Shown: piece after piece, positions 27,230-38,261 of the stretch
Layout: the number at the start of each line of letters is the position of its first letter
Numbering within the stretch: position 1 is the first letter of the stretch
Origin: Eubacteriales bacterium
Lineage (GTDB): Bacteria; Bacillota; Clostridia; Lachnospirales; Lachnospiraceae
Assembly (NCBI GenBank): GCA_030536555.1
Contig: JAUNPU010000008.1
Coordinates: forward strand, 1-64,000
Reading direction: 5' to 3'
DNA: 64,000 nt
Made by a program: the position numbers and the translations under genes
Notes under the pieces: model-generated
Database searches by the model: none
What the model was told of the DNA's origin: nothing
What the model saw: the letters and a program-made list of their open reading frames with translations, nothing else

Positions 27230-28813
27230 TTACTTGCCGCTGTCGCCGTAGTTGGCCAGTACACGGGCGCTGGGATCGTTGACATTGCAGCCCTCCCAGG
27301 ACTTGTTGGGCATCCAGAAGTCAGGAACCATCTTCGCCTGACCCGGATAATACTTCTCAAAAATCTCCCGGTATAAAAGGCTTTCCTTCGTAAATGGCTG
27401 TGCGAAGGTGTACTTGCGACGCAGAGTCTCATATTCCTCATCGGTGTAGACGCTCTGTGCGTACTCCTTCAAATCGTCCACCATGCTGTGGCCCACCGCG
27501 TCGCTGAATGCCGCCTTCTCCCGCCAGAGGATGTTCTCCGGCAGAATGTGGTCCTGCTCAAATGCCTTTCGCAGCAGGTATTTGCCCTTGCCGTAGGTGT
27601 TTAACTTCTTCGCCGGATCGATTGCCATCACATAGCGGACAAAACTCAGATCGCCGAAGGGCACCCGCGCCTCCAGACTGTTGGCAGCCAGACAGCGGTC
27701 TGCCCGGAGCACATCGTAGCAGTACAGCTCCCGGATCCGCTTTGCCGCCTCCTCCTGAAATGCCGCCGCGTTGGGGGCAAAATCCGTGTACTTGTAGCCA
27801 AACAGCTCGTCGGAGATCTCGCCGGTCAAAAGCACCTTCAGATCCGTCTGCTCATGGATGGCCCTGCAGACCAGATACATGCCCATGCTGGCGCGGATGG
27901 TGGTGATATCGTAGGTTGCCAGGGCTTCGATGACCGTTTCCAGTGCATCCAGCACCTCCTCCTTCGTCATAATGACCTCCGTATGGTCCGCTCCGATAAA
28001 GTCTGCCACTTCCTTTGCATATTTCAGATCGATGGCATCGGTATCCATGCCGATGGCGAAGGTGCGGATCGGCTTCTTCAGAATATCCGCTGCAATGGCA
28101 CAGACCAGACTGGAGTCCAGACCGCCGGACAGGAGAAATCCCAGAGGCGCATCTGCATCCAGACGCTTGCGCACACCCTCCACCAGCCGGTCATGAATCT
28201 CGCCGGTGATCGCCTCCAGATCATCGTGTACATAGCCGTGAACGGCTGCAATGTCCTCATACCGCACAAATGTTCCGTTGCAGTAGTAGCAGCCCGGCGG
28301 GAAGGGACGGATCTCATCCACCCAGCCTGCCAGACTCTTCGCCTCGCTGGCAAATGCGATGGCACCGCTTTCGGAGTAGCCGTAGAACAGCGGGCGGATG
28401 CCGATGGGATCTCTGGCAGCCAGAAGCGTCCCGCTCTTCGCATCGTACAGCACGCAGGCATATTCCGCATCCAGATGCTCGAACATCTCCACGCCGTACT
28501 CTGCAAACAGCGGCAGCAATATCTCACAGTCAGAACCGCTCTGGAACTGATAGCCCCGCTCCTCAAGCTCCTCCCTGATCTTCCGAAATCCATAAACCTC
28601 TCCGTTGCAGACCACCCAGCTTCCATCCCGATGAAAGGGCTGCATGCCGTCCGGTGTCAGTCCCATGATGGCAAGTCTGGCAAAGCCCAGATATCCGAAC
28701 TCCGTCTCCACCACCTGCTGTGCGTCCGGTCCCCGCATCTCGGTTTTCATCAAATATTCTTCTATTTTTTCTCTTGCAATATCCTTCCCTGCATAACACA
28801 TGATCGAACACAT
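27230..28813 (-). CDS. asnB: Asparagine synthetase (glutamine-hydrolysing)
   Basis: 527 aa: an N-terminal Ntn amidotransferase domain with Cys2 as the nucleophile (MCSIMCYAG; a second Met-Cys follows at residues 5-6), RGPDAQQVV and CNGEVYGFRK, then a synthetase domain with the PP-loop FLLSGGLDSSLVCAIA and GEISDELFGYKY. Transfers glutamine amide nitrogen to aspartate with ATP. The first Met-Cys is the better start (GGAGGATCTGTCT-ATG). Lies between purC and carA in the minus-strand nitrogen cluster. Confidence 0.95.
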   Translation of the reverse strand: MCSIMCYAGKDIAREKIEEYLMKTEMRGPDAQQVVETEFGYLGFARLAIMGLTPDGMQPFHRDGSWVVCNGEVYGFRKIREELEERGYQFQSGSDCEILLPLFAEYGVEMFEHLDAEYACVLYDAKSGTLLAARDPIGIRPLFYGYSESGAIAFASEAKSLAGWVDEIRPFPPGCYYCNGTFVRYEDIAAVHGYVHDDLEAITGEIHDRLVEGVRKRLDADAPLGFLLSGGLDSSLVCAIAADILKKPIRTFAIGMDTDAIDLKYAKEVADFIGADHTEVIMTKEEVLDALETVIEALATYDITTIRASMGMYLVCRAIHEQTDLKVLLTGEISDELFGYKYTDFAPNAAAFQEEAAKRIRELYCYDVLRADRCLAANSLEARVPFGDLSFVRYVMAIDPAKKLNTYGKGKYLLRKAFEQDHILPENILWREKAAFSDAVGHSMVDDLKEYAQSVYTDEEYETLRRKYTFAQPFTKESLLYREIFEKYYPGQAKMVPDFWMPNKSWEGCNVNDPSARVLANYGDSGK

Positions 28814-28834
28814 AGACAGATCCTCCTCATTTGC

Positions 28835-28947
28835 CGGCTGCTGTTCAGCCAGTCTGTTTCCTGCAAGTATTTCGGCTGCTTTTCAGCCTGCCGATTCCTG
28901 CAAATATTCCGGCTTGCTCTTAAGCCAGGCCGATTCTCGCAAATACC
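28835..28947. repeat. Three tandem ~37-bp repeats spanning the purC 3' end and the purC-asnB spacer
   Basis: Imperfect units at 28835-28872, 28873-28909 and 28910-28947. Each has, on the minus strand, a TTTGCAGGAATCGG-like half followed by GGCTG...CAGCC, a small hairpin. The purC stop codon is within the first unit to be transcribed, so the array looks like a duplication of the gene's 3' end. It fills the 106-bp spacer before asnB. Confidence 0.75.
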
Positions 28948-29627
28948 TCTTTGTACGCCTCCACGACGCCGCCCATATCACGACGGAAGCGATCCTTATC
29001 CAGCTTCTCCTTCGTCTCCTTGTCCCACAGACGGCAGGTATCCGGGGAGATCTCATCTGCCAGCAGAATCTCGCCCTGGAACCGTCCAAACTCCAGCTTA
29101 AAGTCGATCAGCTGAATCCCTGCCTCGCCAAAGAACTCCTTCAGATCTTCATTGACCGCAAATGCCATCTGGGCGATCTTGTCAATCTCCTCCTGGGTGG
29201 CAAGACCAAGAGCCAGAGCGTAGTAGCTGTTGATGAACGGATCCCCCAGCGCGTCATTTTTGTAGGAGAATTCCAGTGTCGGACACTTTAATTCCAGACC
29301 TTCCTCCACGCCCATGCGCTTTGCAAAGCTGCCTGCTGCCACATTGCGGACGATGACCTCAAGGGGCACGATCTCCACCTTCTTCACCAGGGTCTCCCGG
29401 TCATTTAACTCCTTCACCAGATGGGTGTGAATGCCCTTTTCCTCCAGCTTTCCAAACAGATAGTTGGTCATCCGGTTGTTGATCACGCCTTTTCCGGCGA
29501 TAGTGCCGCGCTTCAGTCCGTTCAGTGCGGTGGCGTCATCCTTGTAGCTGACGATGACCAGCTCCGGATCGTCGGTTGCAAATACCTTCTTGGCTTTTCC
29601 TTCGTATAACTGCTCTCTCTTTTCCAT
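28920..29627 (-). CDS. purC: Phosphoribosylaminoimidazole-succinocarboxamide synthase (SAICAR synthetase)
   Basis: Adds aspartate to CAIR in purine synthesis, 235 aa. Family motifs: [18 protein letters not shown] at the start, [12 protein letters not shown], the [17 protein letters not shown] segment and [12 protein letters not shown] with [11 protein letters not shown]. Starts with AAAGGAGAACAGAATC-ATG, 14 bp after gltB. The only enzyme of the minus-strand amino-nitrogen group that does not use glutamine. Its last codons are copied in the repeats that follow. Confidence 0.96.
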   Translation of the reverse strand: MEKREQLYEGKAKKVFATDDPELVIVSYKDDATALNGLKRGTIAGKGVINNRMTNYLFGKLEEKGIHTHLVKELNDRETLVKKVEIVPLEVIVRNVAAGSFAKRMGVEEGLELKCPTLEFSYKNDALGDPFINSYYALALGLATQEEIDKIAQMAFAVNEDLKEFFGEAGIQLIDFKLEFGRFQGEILLADEISPDTCRLWDKETKEKLDKDRFRRDMGGVVEAYKEVFARIGLA

Positions 29628-29641
29628 GATTCTGTTCTCCT

Positions 29642-32600
29642 TTATAATTCTGATTCCTGACTGTCCTGCAGCCGGTTCAGTTGCTTTTTATATTCTATCG
29701 GAATGATCTTCTTAAACTTCGGCAGGTATTCCTCAAAATGTGCCAGAATCTCTCTGCCCTTGGCGGAGCCGGTGTGGGCCACGTGGGCGCTCAGCATGCG
29801 CTTTAGCTCCTCCCGGTCCTCCTTTGCTTCTACTTTCTCCAGAAGCACCATCTCTTTATTCAGGTTTTTGTACAGGCAGCTGCCCTCGTCCAGCACATAG
29901 GCGATACCGCCGCTCATGCCGGCTGCAAAATTCTTGCCTGCCTGGCCGAGCACCACCACACGACCGCCTGTCATGTACTCGCAGCCATGCTCGCCCACGC
30001 CTTCCACCACCGCCACAGCGCCGGAGTTGCGGACGCAGAACCGCTCGCCTGCGATTCCCGCAATATAGGCTTCTCCGCCGGTGGCACCGTACAGCGCCAC
30101 ATTGCCGATGATGATATTTTCGGAAGGCACGAATCTGGACTTCGGCGGGGCGAAGACTGCCAGCTTTCCGCCGGACAGCCCCTTGCCAAAGTAATCATTG
30201 CTGTCCCCGCAGAGGGATAAGGTCAGTCCCCGCGGCAGAAATGCACCGAAGCTCTGTCCTCCGGCTCCCCGGCACTGAACCGTGATCGTATCCTCCGCAA
30301 GTCCGTCCGGATGCTGTCTGGTGATCTCTGCTCCGAGAAGTGTGCCGAAGGTTCGGTCCGTGTTGCCAAGCCGTACCCGGCTGACGATCTTCGTGCCATT
30401 CTGAATCGCCTCCTGCATTCCGGCGTCCTTTAAGAGCACTGCCTCATCCTTTGTCTTCTCCAGATGGAAATCGTAGGCACATTCCGGCCGGAACACGCTG
30501 ACGCTTCGGTCGTAAGCCGCTCCCGGCTGCAGGATGCGGCTTAAGTCCACATTCCGCTCCTGCCCGGTCAGCTGGTCCTTCCGCTTTAACAGGTCTGTCC
30601 GTCCCACCATCTCATCCACGGTGCGGACTCCCAGCTTCGCCATGTACTCCCGCAGCTGCTGTGCCACAAACCGCATAAAGTTCATCACATATTCCGGTTT
30701 TCCCTGAAAATGCTTCCTCAGCTCCGGGTTCTGGGTGGCAATGCCCACCGGACAGGTGTCCAGGTTGCAGACACGCATCATCACGCAGCCAAGGGTTACC
30801 AGGGGAGCCGTGGCAAAGCCGAATTCCTCTGCTCCCAGCAGTGCTGCCACAGCTACGTCACGACCACTCATCAGCTTTCCGTCTGTCTCGATCATCACCC
30901 GGCTTCTAAGACCGTTCTGAATCAGGGTCTGATGGGTCTCAGCCACTCCCAGCTCCCAGGGAAGCCCCGCATTGTGAATGGAGCTGACCGGCGCTGCACC
31001 GGTACCGCCGTCATAGCCGGAGATCAGGATTACCTGGGCACCGGCCTTCGCCACACCGGCTGCGACCGTTCCCACTCCCGACTCGGATACCAGCTTGACG
31101 GAAATGCGGGCGTTCTTGTTGGCATTTTTCAGATCGTAGATCAGCTGCGCCAGGTCCTCGATGGAATAGACATCGTGGTGGGGTGGCGGTGAGATCAGGC
31201 TCACACCCGGCATGGAGTGGCGGGTTTTGGCAATCCACGGATATACCTTTTTGCCTGGGAGATGTCCGCCCTCACCGGGCTTTGCTCCCTGAGCCATCTT
31301 GATCTGAATCTCATCTGCACTGACCAGATAGCGGCTGGTCACGCCGAAGCGCCCGCTGGCCACCTGCTTGATAGCAGAATTCTTATCCTCATCCGTGCCG
31401 GCAGAAGCCAGCCGGTCCTCGCTCTCGCCGCCCTCACCGCTGTTGGACTTGCCGTGCAGCCGGTTCATGGCGATGGCAAGTGCCTCGTGGGCTTCCCGGG
31501 AAATGGAGCCGTAGGACATGGCGCCGGTCTTAAACCGCTTCACAATGGAGTCCACGCTCTCCACCTCTTCCAGTGGAACGGCCTGCTCCGGATAGTTGAA
31601 ATCCATCAGGCTTCGCAGATATCCGCACTGTTCCCCGTCGATCATTCTGGTGTACTCACAGAACTTCTCGTAGTCGCCTTCCCGGGTGGACTGCTGCAGA
31701 AGCCGGATGGTCTGGGGATTGTAGCGATGCTCCTCCCCGTCCTTGCAGCGCTTATGACGTCCCATGGCGCGAAGCTTTAAGTCCTCATCCCGCCCCAGAG
31801 AATCAAAGGCTCTGGAGTGCTGCTCGTCTGTCCGCGCCGCGATATCCTGCAGGGTAATGCCCCCCACGCGGCTTACGGTGCCGGTAAAATACCGGTCGAT
31901 CACCTCCGGCGCAATGCCGATGGCCTCGAAGATCTGGCTGCCCTGATAGGACTGGAGTGTGGAAATGCCCATCTTGGAGGCAATCTTCACGATTCCCTGC
32001 AGCACCGCCTGATCATAATCCTTTACCGCCGCATAGTAGTCCTTGTTTAACAGATTTTCCTCCACCAGCTCTGCGATGGTGGCATGTGCCAGATAGGGGT
32101 TCACTGCGCTGGCGCCGTATCCCAGCAGTGCCGCAAAGTCATGAACCTCCCGCGGCTCCCCGGACTCCAGAATAATGGAGAGGGCTGTGCACTTCTTTGT
32201 CTTGACCAGATATTTATGTACTGCAGAAACCGCCAGCAGGGACGGAATCGCCACATGATTCTCATCCACACCCCTGTCGGACAGAATCAGAATATCGGCT
32301 CCTTCCCGGTATTCCTTATCCACCTTCACGAACAGATGCTCCAGCACCCGGTCCATGGGCGTGCTCTTGTAGAACAGCGTGGACACGCAGGCAACCTTAA
32401 ATCCGGGCTTTTTCATTGCCTTGATCCGCAGAAGGTCAAGGTCTGTGAGAATCGGGTTGTCGATCTTCAGCACCTGACAATTCTCAGGCTTTTCCTGCAG
32501 CAGATTGCCGTTTTTCCCCAGATACACGGAGGTGGAGGTGACGATCTTCTCCCGCACCGCATCGATGGGCGGGTTGGTCACCTGTGCAAACAGCTGCTTA

Positions 32601-34147
32601 AAGTAGTAAAACAGCGGCTGATACTCCTTAGAAAGCACCGCCAGCGGTGTATCCACCCCCATTGCTCCGATGCGCTCCGCGCCGTTTAATGCCATGGAGC
32701 AGATTCCTTCCCGGTATTCCTCACAGGTATAGCCAAATGCCATCTGCAGCTGCACCCGCTCCTTTGCGTCAAAGGACGGCACCTTCTCATTGGGAATCTT
32801 AAGCTCCTCCAGAGTCACCAGATTGCTGTCCAGCCATTCGCCGTAGGGTTCCTTCTTCGCGTAGGTCTCCTTGATCTCCTCATCGCTTAAGACAGCACCC
32901 TTTCTGGTGTCCACCAGCAGCATTCTGCCGGGATGGAGCCGTTCCTTCTTCAGGATATGCTCCGCCGGGATATCCAGTACCCCCACCTCGGAGGACAGAA
33001 TCAGCCGGTCATCATCGGTAATATAGTAGCGGGAAGGCCGCAGACCATTCCGGTCCAGCACTGCCCCCATCAGATCTCCGTCGGAAAATACGATGGACGC
33101 CGGACCGTCCCAGGGCTCCATCATGGTCGCGTAATACTGGTAGAAGTCCCTCAGCTCCTGGGAAATGGTATCGTTGTGCGCCCACGGCTCCGGGATGGCA
33201 ACCATCACCGCCAGGGGAAGCTCCATGCCGCTCATGGTAAGGAATTCCAGCGTATTGTCAAGCATGGCAGAATCGGAGCCGCTGGTTCCCACCACCGGCA
33301 GCACCTTGGTCAGGTCATCCAGGGTGAACTTTGGAGAGCTCATGGTCTCCTCCCGCGCCAGCATCTTGTCTGCGTTGCCCCGGATGGTGTTGATCTCGCC
33401 GTTGTGGACAATCAGCCGGTTGGGATGAGCCCGCTCCCAGCTGGGATTGGTGTTGGTGGAAAAGCGGGAATGAACGATGGCAATGGCGGAATCGTAGTCC
33501 TCATCCTGCAGATCCAGAAAGAAGGTCCGCAGCTGCCCCACCAGAAACATGCCCTTGTAGACGATGGTCCGGCTGGACAGGGACGGCACATAGGTGCTGT
33601 CATTGCTCTGTTCGAAGACCCGCCTTGCCACATAAAGCCTGCGGTCGAATTCCAGACCCTTTGCCGTGTCCTCCGGCTTTTTCACAAAGCCCTGGCAGAT
33701 CACCGGCATGCAGGCTCTTGCCTTGGGTCCCAAAACCTGCGGCTTTGTCTCCACATCCCGCCAGCCCAGGAATTCCATGCCTTCCTTCTTCACGATGATC
33801 TCAAACATCTTTTTGGCGCGGCGGCGCTTCAGCTCATCCTGGGGGAAGAAGAACATGCCCACGCCGTATTCCCCTTCATTTCCGATTGCAATACCGCTGT
33901 CCTTGCAGACCTTCTGAAAGAACCGGTGAGAGATCTGGGTGAGGATTCCCACGCCGTCTCCCGTCTTTCCCTCTGCATCCTTGCCTGCCCGGTGTTCCAG
34001 ATTCTCAACGATCTTCAAGGCATCGGTTACGATCTGATGGCTCTTCTCTCCTTTGATATGGACCACTGCGCCGATTCCGCAGTTGTCATGCTCGAATGAC
34101 GGGCTGTACAGCCCCTGTGGCTGTGCCTGTACCTGATTCTCTCTCAT
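29642..34147 (-). CDS. gltB: Glutamate synthase large (alpha) subunit
   Basis: 1501 aa, making glutamate from glutamine and 2-oxoglutarate. Domains: class II amidotransferase with Cys23 exposed after a 22-residue propeptide ([12 protein letters not shown]), a central domain, an FMN-binding synthase domain ([19 protein letters not shown]), the [3Fe-4S] cysteines in [15 protein letters not shown], and a C-terminal beta-helix with repeated Gly-rich turns. No gltD small subunit is adjacent, so it either uses a distant GltD-like partner or takes electrons from ferredoxin. Starts with AGGAGGAATCAGC-ATG after pyrG. Confidence 0.95.
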   Translation of the reverse strand: MRENQVQAQPQGLYSPSFEHDNCGIGAVVHIKGEKSHQIVTDALKIVENLEHRAGKDAEGKTGDGVGILTQISHRFFQKVCKDSGIAIGNEGEYGVGMFFFPQDELKRRRAKKMFEIIVKKEGMEFLGWRDVETKPQVLGPKARACMPVICQGFVKKPEDTAKGLEFDRRLYVARRVFEQSNDSTYVPSLSSRTIVYKGMFLVGQLRTFFLDLQDEDYDSAIAIVHSRFSTNTNPSWERAHPNRLIVHNGEINTIRGNADKMLAREETMSSPKFTLDDLTKVLPVVGTSGSDSAMLDNTLEFLTMSGMELPLAVMVAIPEPWAHNDTISQELRDFYQYYATMMEPWDGPASIVFSDGDLMGAVLDRNGLRPSRYYITDDDRLILSSEVGVLDIPAEHILKKERLHPGRMLLVDTRKGAVLSDEEIKETYAKKEPYGEWLDSNLVTLEELKIPNEKVPSFDAKERVQLQMAFGYTCEEYREGICSMALNGAERIGAMGVDTPLAVLSKEYQPLFYYFKQLFAQVTNPPIDAVREKIVTSTSVYLGKNGNLLQEKPENCQVLKIDNPILTDLDLLRIKAMKKPGFKVACVSTLFYKSTPMDRVLEHLFVKVDKEYREGADILILSDRGVDENHVAIPSLLAVSAVHKYLVKTKKCTALSIILESGEPREVHDFAALLGYGASAVNPYLAHATIAELVEENLLNKDYYAAVKDYDQAVLQGIVKIASKMGISTLQSYQGSQIFEAIGIAPEVIDRYFTGTVSRVGGITLQDIAARTDEQHSRAFDSLGRDEDLKLRAMGRHKRCKDGEEHRYNPQTIRLLQQSTREGDYEKFCEYTRMIDGEQCGYLRSLMDFNYPEQAVPLEEVESVDSIVKRFKTGAMSYGSISREAHEALAIAMNRLHGKSNSGEGGESEDRLASAGTDEDKNSAIKQVASGRFGVTSRYLVSADEIQIKMAQGAKPGEGGHLPGKKVYPWIAKTRHSMPGVSLISPPPHHDVYSIEDLAQLIYDLKNANKNARISVKLVSESGVGTVAAGVAKAGAQVILISGYDGGTGAAPVSSIHNAGLPWELGVAETHQTLIQNGLRSRVMIETDGKLMSGRDVAVAALLGAEEFGFATAPLVTLGCVMMRVCNLDTCPVGIATQNPELRKHFQGKPEYVMNFMRFVAQQLREYMAKLGVRTVDEMVGRTDLLKRKDQLTGQERNVDLSRILQPGAAYDRSVSVFRPECAYDFHLEKTKDEAVLLKDAGMQEAIQNGTKIVSRVRLGNTDRTFGTLLGAEITRQHPDGLAEDTITVQCRGAGGQSFGAFLPRGLTLSLCGDSNDYFGKGLSGGKLAVFAPPKSRFVPSENIIIGNVALYGATGGEAYIAGIAGERFCVRNSGAVAVVEGVGEHGCEYMTGGRVVVLGQAGKNFAAGMSGGIAYVLDEGSCLYKNLNKEMVLLEKVEAKEDREELKRMLSAHVAHTGSAKGREILAHFEEYLPKFKKIIPIEYKKQLNRLQDSQESEL

Positions 34148-34160
34148 GCTGATTCCTCCT

Positions 34161-34223
34161 GCTTTCTACTGCTCTCTGTGACCGCCAGAGCACAACTCCG
34201 GCTTTCTACTGCTCTCTGTGACC
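34161..34223. repeat. 40-bp-period tandem duplication of the pyrG 3' end
   Basis: The 23-bp sequence beginning GCTTTCTACTGCTCTCTG occurs exactly twice, at 34161-34183 and 34201-34223. The right-hand copy includes the last codons and stop of pyrG; the left-hand copy lies in the spacer before gltB. Confidence 0.85.
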
Positions 34224-35822
34224 TCCAAAGTTCACTGCCGCCTCCACGAACCCGCGAAACAGCGGGTGTGCGTGATTGGGTCTGGACTTGAACTCCGGGT
34301 GAGCCTGTGTCGCCACGAAAAACGGGTGGTCCTTCAGTTCGATCATCTCCACGATCCGCCCGTCCGGTGACAGACCGGAAAGCACCATACCGTGGGCTGA
34401 AAGCAGCTCCCGGTAGTCATTGTTCACCTCGTAGCGGTGTCTGTGACGCTCGGAGATCTCCGTCTCCCCGTACAGCTCACAGGCTTTCGTCCCTTTCTGC
34501 AGGATGCAGGGGTAAGCACCCAGCCGAAGGGTTCCTCCGATATTTTCCACTCCGTTCTGCTCCGGCATCAGCGCGATCACCGGGTCCGGCGTATCCGGCT
34601 CCAGTTCAATGCTTGCCGCCCTGGTAAGCCCCGCCACATTTCTGGCAAATTCCACAATGGCAAGCTGCATGCCCAGACACAGCCCCAGGAACGGAATCTT
34701 CTGCTTTCTGGCATAGCCGATCGCCAGAATCTTGCCTTCCGTTCCCCGCTGTCCGAAGCCGCCGGGAACCAGAATGCCATCCAGATCGTGAAGGTATTCT
34801 CCAAGATTCTCCGGTGTCAGCTCCTCCGCGTCAATCCAGCGGATATGCACCGTCGCCCGATTGGCGATTCCGCCGTGCTTTAATGCCTCCGCCACGCTAA
34901 GGTAAGCGTCATGCAGGGACACATATTTTCCCACCAGCCCGATGGTCACAGACTGCTTCGGGTGATGGAGCCGGTCCACCATCTCCTTCCAGTCTCGGAG
35001 GTCCGGCTCCGGACAGGGGAGATTCAGGCACTCGCAGACCGCCTGTGCCAGATGCTCCTCCTCCATCATCAGCGGTACCTCGTAGAGGGACGGGGCATCC
35101 AGATTCTGAAGCACATGCTCCTTCTTGATATTGCAGAACAGCGCGATCTTTTCCTTCATATGGTCATCCAGCGGGTAGTCCGACCGGCACACCAGAATGT
35201 CCGGCCAGATTCCCATGCTCTGCAGCTCCTTGACACTCATCTGGGTCGGCTTCGTCTTCATCTCCCCCGATGCCTTCAGATAGGGCACCAGCGTCACCTG
35301 AATCATAATGGCATTCTCCCGCCCCTTCTCATGCTGAAACTGGCGGATTGCCTCCAGAAACGGCTGGCTCTCAATATCGCCCACGGTTCCGCCCACCTCG
35401 ATGATGGAGATGGTCTCCTCCTGCGGCGTCTTTCCCTGATAGAAATGGGACTTGATCTCATTGGTAATATGAGGAATGACCTGCACTGTACCGCCGCCGT
35501 AGTCTCCCCGGCGCTCCTTGTGAAGCACCGACCAGTAGATCTTGCCTGTGGTCACGTTGGAATCCTGATCCAGACTCTCGTCGATAAAGCGCTCATAATG
35601 TCCCAGGTCCAGATCCGTCTCCGTACCGTCATCGGTGACGTACACCTCTCCGTGCTGAATCGGATTCATGGTTCCCGGATCTACATTAATATAGGGATCG
35701 AACTTCTGCATGGTCACATGATAGCCGCGTGCCTTCAGAAGCCGCCCCAGCGATGCTGCGGTGATTCCCTTTCCAAGCCCTGATACGACTCCTCCTGTTA
35801 CAAATACATATTTTACCGGCAT
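34206..35822 (-). CDS. pyrG: CTP synthase (glutamine-hydrolysing)
   Basis: 538 aa. Synthetase domain with [17 protein letters not shown] and the [16 protein letters not shown] loop, then a class I amidotransferase domain with nucleophile Cys in [18 protein letters not shown] and the His/Glu in [13 protein letters not shown]. Converts UTP to CTP using glutamine nitrogen. Start at 35822 after AGGAGGAACGGAT; the open frame upstream to 35855 is only the arm of the leader terminator. First gene of the long minus-strand nitrogen run, divergent from glnA. Confidence 0.97.
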   Translation of the reverse strand: MPVKYVFVTGGVVSGLGKGITAASLGRLLKARGYHVTMQKFDPYINVDPGTMNPIQHGEVYVTDDGTETDLDLGHYERFIDESLDQDSNVTTGKIYWSVLHKERRGDYGGGTVQVIPHITNEIKSHFYQGKTPQEETISIIEVGGTVGDIESQPFLEAIRQFQHEKGRENAIMIQVTLVPYLKASGEMKTKPTQMSVKELQSMGIWPDILVCRSDYPLDDHMKEKIALFCNIKKEHVLQNLDAPSLYEVPLMMEEEHLAQAVCECLNLPCPEPDLRDWKEMVDRLHHPKQSVTIGLVGKYVSLHDAYLSVAEALKHGGIANRATVHIRWIDAEELTPENLGEYLHDLDGILVPGGFGQRGTEGKILAIGYARKQKIPFLGLCLGMQLAIVEFARNVAGLTRAASIELEPDTPDPVIALMPEQNGVENIGGTLRLGAYPCILQKGTKACELYGETEISERHRHRYEVNNDYRELLSAHGMVLSGLSPDGRIVEMIELKDHPFFVATQAHPEFKSRPNHAHPLFRGFVEAAVNFGGHREQ

Positions 35823-35839
35823 ATCCGTTCCTCCTGCAT

Positions 35840-35888
35840 AAAAAAAGGGCGTCAAAGAAGCCTATTCTCCATAAGCTCTTTGACGCCC
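35840..35888 (-). terminator. pyrG: Terminator/attenuator in the pyrG leader
   Basis: On the minus strand a 12-bp stem GGGCGTCAAAGA/TCTTTGACGCCC (35877-35888 with 35847-35858) is followed by seven T residues (35840-35846). It lies only 18 nt before the pyrG start codon and after the promoter, so it can stop transcription before the gene. In B. subtilis pyrG is controlled by CTP-dependent attenuation at such a terminator. The leader here is about 30 nt long before the hairpin; I did not see the GGGC transcript start used in the B. subtilis mechanism. Confidence 0.8.
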
Positions 35889-35906
35889 TCGTCATTTTTC
35901 TGTTCA

Positions 35907-35938
35907 CTAATTTATATCATTTCCGCCCACTTGTAAAG
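35907..35938 (-). promoter_or_regulatory. Probable pyrG promoter
   Basis: On the minus strand a TTTACA -35 is followed by TGATATAAATT, which gives either TATAAA as an extended -10 or TAATT-like TAAATT at 17 bp. The start would lie about 10-20 nt upstream of the leader terminator. The box boundaries are approximate. Confidence 0.5.
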
Positions 35939-35948
35939 TATTTTTTTC

Positions 35949-35966
35949 AATTTTCCCAGAAAAATT
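35949..35966. promoter_or_regulatory. Possible CodY-like box between pyrG and glnA
   Basis: AATTTTC-CC-AGAAAAATT resembles the CodY consensus AATTTTCWGAAAATT but with altered centre spacing, so matching is imperfect. It lies between the two divergent nitrogen operons. The region is A/T-rich and chance similarity is quite possible. Confidence 0.25.
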
Positions 35967-36005
35967 TTTATCTCTGCATTCTCCAAAATTTATCATATTT
36001 TTCTC

Positions 36006-36034
36006 TTGACAGACCGGAAAAAAAGGTGTAAGCT
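36006..36034 (+). promoter_or_regulatory. Probable glnA promoter
   Basis: TTGACA (36006-36011), a 17-bp spacer and TAAGCT (36029-36034). The -35 is perfect and the -10 weak, which fits a regulated promoter. The start would be near 36041, just before the leader terminator. Confidence 0.55.
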
Positions 36035-36052
36035 ACGACCCATAAAAGCAAA

Positions 36053-36090
36053 GGTGCTTTGGAGCTCAGACTCCGAAGCACCCTTTTTTT
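36053..36090 (+). terminator. glnA: Terminator/attenuator in the glnA leader
   Basis: A 12-bp stem GGTGCTTTGGAG/CTCCGAAGCACC with one G-U pair and the hexaloop CTCAGA, followed by CTTTTTTT. It stands between the promoter and glnA (start 46 nt downstream), so glnA expression needs read-through or antitermination. Only about a dozen transcribed nucleotides precede the stem, leaving no room for an alternative RNA fold. Confidence 0.78.
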
Positions 36091-36135
36091 ATGTTCAAGC
36101 ACATTCATTTTCCAAATTGAAAGGAGCGCAATATT

Positions 36136-38232
36136 ATGACGAACTCTATCCCTGAACTGTACGGCAGCCTTGTATTCAACGACAAAGTCATGCGCGACAA
36201 GCTTCCCCATGATATCTACAAAGCACTTCGCAAGACCATAGAGCACAACACCCACCTGGAGCTGGATGTGGCAAACTCCGTGGCAGTTGCCATGAAGGAG
36301 TGGGCTGTAGAGAACGGGGCGACCCACTTCACCCACTGGTTCCAGCCCATGACCGGCTTCACCGCAGAAAAGCACGACAGCTTTATCACCCCCATCGGAG
36401 ACGGTCAGATCATCATGGAATTCTCCGGCAAGGAGCTGGTAAAGGGCGAGCCGGATGCATCCAGCTTCCCCTCCGGCGGTCTGCGTGCCACCTTCGAGGC
36501 CCGGGGCTACACCTCATGGGACCCCACCTCTCCCGCATTTATTAAGGATGGAACCCTGTACATTCCCACCGCATTCTGCTCCTACAGCGGAGAGGCACTG
36601 GACAAAAAGACCCCGCTGCTTCGCTCCATGGAGACCTTAAGCCGGGAAGCCACCCGCATCTTACACCTGCTGGGGCAGACCGATGTGACCAGCGTATCCA
36701 CCACCATCGGACCGGAGCAGGAGTATTTTCTGATTGACAAGGACCTGTACTTAAAGCGCAAGGACTTGATCTTCACCGGCAGAACCCTCCTTGGCGCAAA
36801 GCCGCCCAAGGGTCAGGAGATGGATGACCACTATTTCGGCACCTTAAAGCCCAGAGTATCTGCCTTCATGCATGATCTGGATGAGGAGCTGTGGAAGCTG
36901 GGCATCCCGGCAAAGACCAAGCACAACGAGGTTGCGCCGTCCCAGCACGAGCTGGCACCTATCTATGACACCACCAACGTGGCAGTGGATCACAACCAGC
37001 TGACCATGGAGCTGATGAAGAAGGTTGCCGACCGCCACGGTCTCGCCTGCCTGCTCCACGAGAAGCCCTTCGAGGGCATCAACGGTTCCGGCAAGCACAA
37101 CAACTGGTCCATGATCACGAGCACCGGAGTCAACCTGCTGGAGCCGGGACGCACCCCGGCGGAGAACATTCAGTTCCTGGTATTTCTGGTTGCAGTTATC
37201 AAGGCTGTGGACGAATATGCCGACCTTCTGCGCATCTCCGTTGCCAGCGCCGGCAATGACCACCGGCTGGGTGCCAACGAGGCACCGCCTGCCATCATCT
37301 CCATTTTCCTGGGCGACGAGCTGACCGCTGTGCTGGATTCCATCGAGCACGACACCTTCTTCGGCAGACAGGAAAAGGTACAGATGGAGACCGGAGCCGC
37401 CGTGCTGCCCCACTTCTTCAAGGACAACACCGACCGGAACCGCACCTCACCCTTCGCCTTCACCGGCAACAAGTTCGAGTTCCGTATGCCAGGTTCCTCC
37501 ATCTCCGTGGCAGGACCCAATGTGGTGCTGAACACCGCTGTGGCAGAGTCCCTTCGCCAGTTCTACAAGGAGCTGGAAGGCACCCCCGCTGACAAGATGG
37601 AGGATGCGGTTCACGCACTGGTGAAACGCGCTGTCTTAAAGCACAAGAAGGTCCTGTTCAATGGAAACGGCTACACCGATGAGTGGGTGGCAGAGTCCGA
37701 AAAGCGCGGTCTCTACAACTTAAAATCCACTCCGGAGGCACTGCCCTGCTTTACCAGCGACAAGAATGTGGAGCTGTTTACCACCCACCATATCTTCACA
37801 AAGCAGGAAATCTTCTCCCGCTATGAGATTCTGATGGAGAACTACTGCAAGACCATCCACATCGAGGCAAAGACCCTGCAGGATATGATCCGCCGCGACT
37901 TCCTGCCGGCACTGATGTGCTACACCGACGCCATCAGCACCTCCATCAACGAAAAGACTGCCGCTGCTGATCTTCCCTGCACCGCTGAGAAGAAGCTCCT
38001 TACCAGGCTTTCCGGATGCTATGACAGCATCTTTGAGCTGGAGGAACAGTTGGAGGCGGATACAAAAGCTGCGGAAGAGACGGTGAACATCGAGCAGGCT
38101 GCAAAGCTTTACCACGATACCATTCTCCCTGATATGGAACAGCTGAGAGCTGTGGCAGACGCCGCAGAGGAATACATTCCGGACGATATACTGCCCTATC
38201 CAAACTATGAGGCACTGCTGTTTTCCGTCTAA
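36136..38232 (+). CDS. glnA: Glutamine synthetase type III (GlnN family)
   Basis: 698 aa, the length of the GSIII class (about 700) rather than GSI (about 450). Visible: a GSIII N-terminal domain, [33 protein letters not shown], the [16 protein letters not shown] metal/substrate motif, [10 protein letters not shown] and [21 protein letters not shown]. Makes glutamine from glutamate, ammonia and ATP. Starts with AAAGGAGCGCAATATT-ATG after a leader with an intrinsic terminator; purF follows 29 bp downstream. It supplies the glutamine used by PurF, PyrG, GltB, AsnB and CarA around it. Confidence 0.97.
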   Translation: MTNSIPELYGSLVFNDKVMRDKLPHDIYKALRKTIEHNTHLELDVANSVAVAMKEWAVENGATHFTHWFQPMTGFTAEKHDSFITPIGDGQIIMEFSGKELVKGEPDASSFPSGGLRATFEARGYTSWDPTSPAFIKDGTLYIPTAFCSYSGEALDKKTPLLRSMETLSREATRILHLLGQTDVTSVSTTIGPEQEYFLIDKDLYLKRKDLIFTGRTLLGAKPPKGQEMDDHYFGTLKPRVSAFMHDLDEELWKLGIPAKTKHNEVAPSQHELAPIYDTTNVAVDHNQLTMELMKKVADRHGLACLLHEKPFEGINGSGKHNNWSMITSTGVNLLEPGRTPAENIQFLVFLVAVIKAVDEYADLLRISVASAGNDHRLGANEAPPAIISIFLGDELTAVLDSIEHDTFFGRQEKVQMETGAAVLPHFFKDNTDRNRTSPFAFTGNKFEFRMPGSSISVAGPNVVLNTAVAESLRQFYKELEGTPADKMEDAVHALVKRAVLKHKKVLFNGNGYTDEWVAESEKRGLYNLKSTPEALPCFTSDKNVELFTTHHIFTKQEIFSRYEILMENYCKTIHIEAKTLQDMIRRDFLPALMCYTDAISTSINEKTAAADLPCTAEKKLLTRLSGCYDSIFELEEQLEADTKAAEETVNIEQAAKLYHDTILPDMEQLRAVADAAEEYIPDDILPYPNYEALLFSV

Positions 38233-38261
38233 TATTTGGGAAAGGAACCAGAAATTGAGCT

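Noticed and set aside
32933..34099. A 388-codon plus-strand frame opposite gltB
   Set aside because: Antisense shadow of gltB with shadow-type composition and no start site.
35840..35888. B. subtilis-style GGGC reiterative-initiation start for pyrG
   Set aside because: The predicted start region on the minus strand reads TTAGTGAACAG, not GGGC. The attenuator is kept but that exact mechanism is not claimed.
36053..36090. ANTAR-protein target in the glnA leader
   Set aside because: ANTAR sites need two hexaloop hairpins with A at loop position 1 and G at position 4. Only one hexaloop (CTCAGA) is present and it does not fit.
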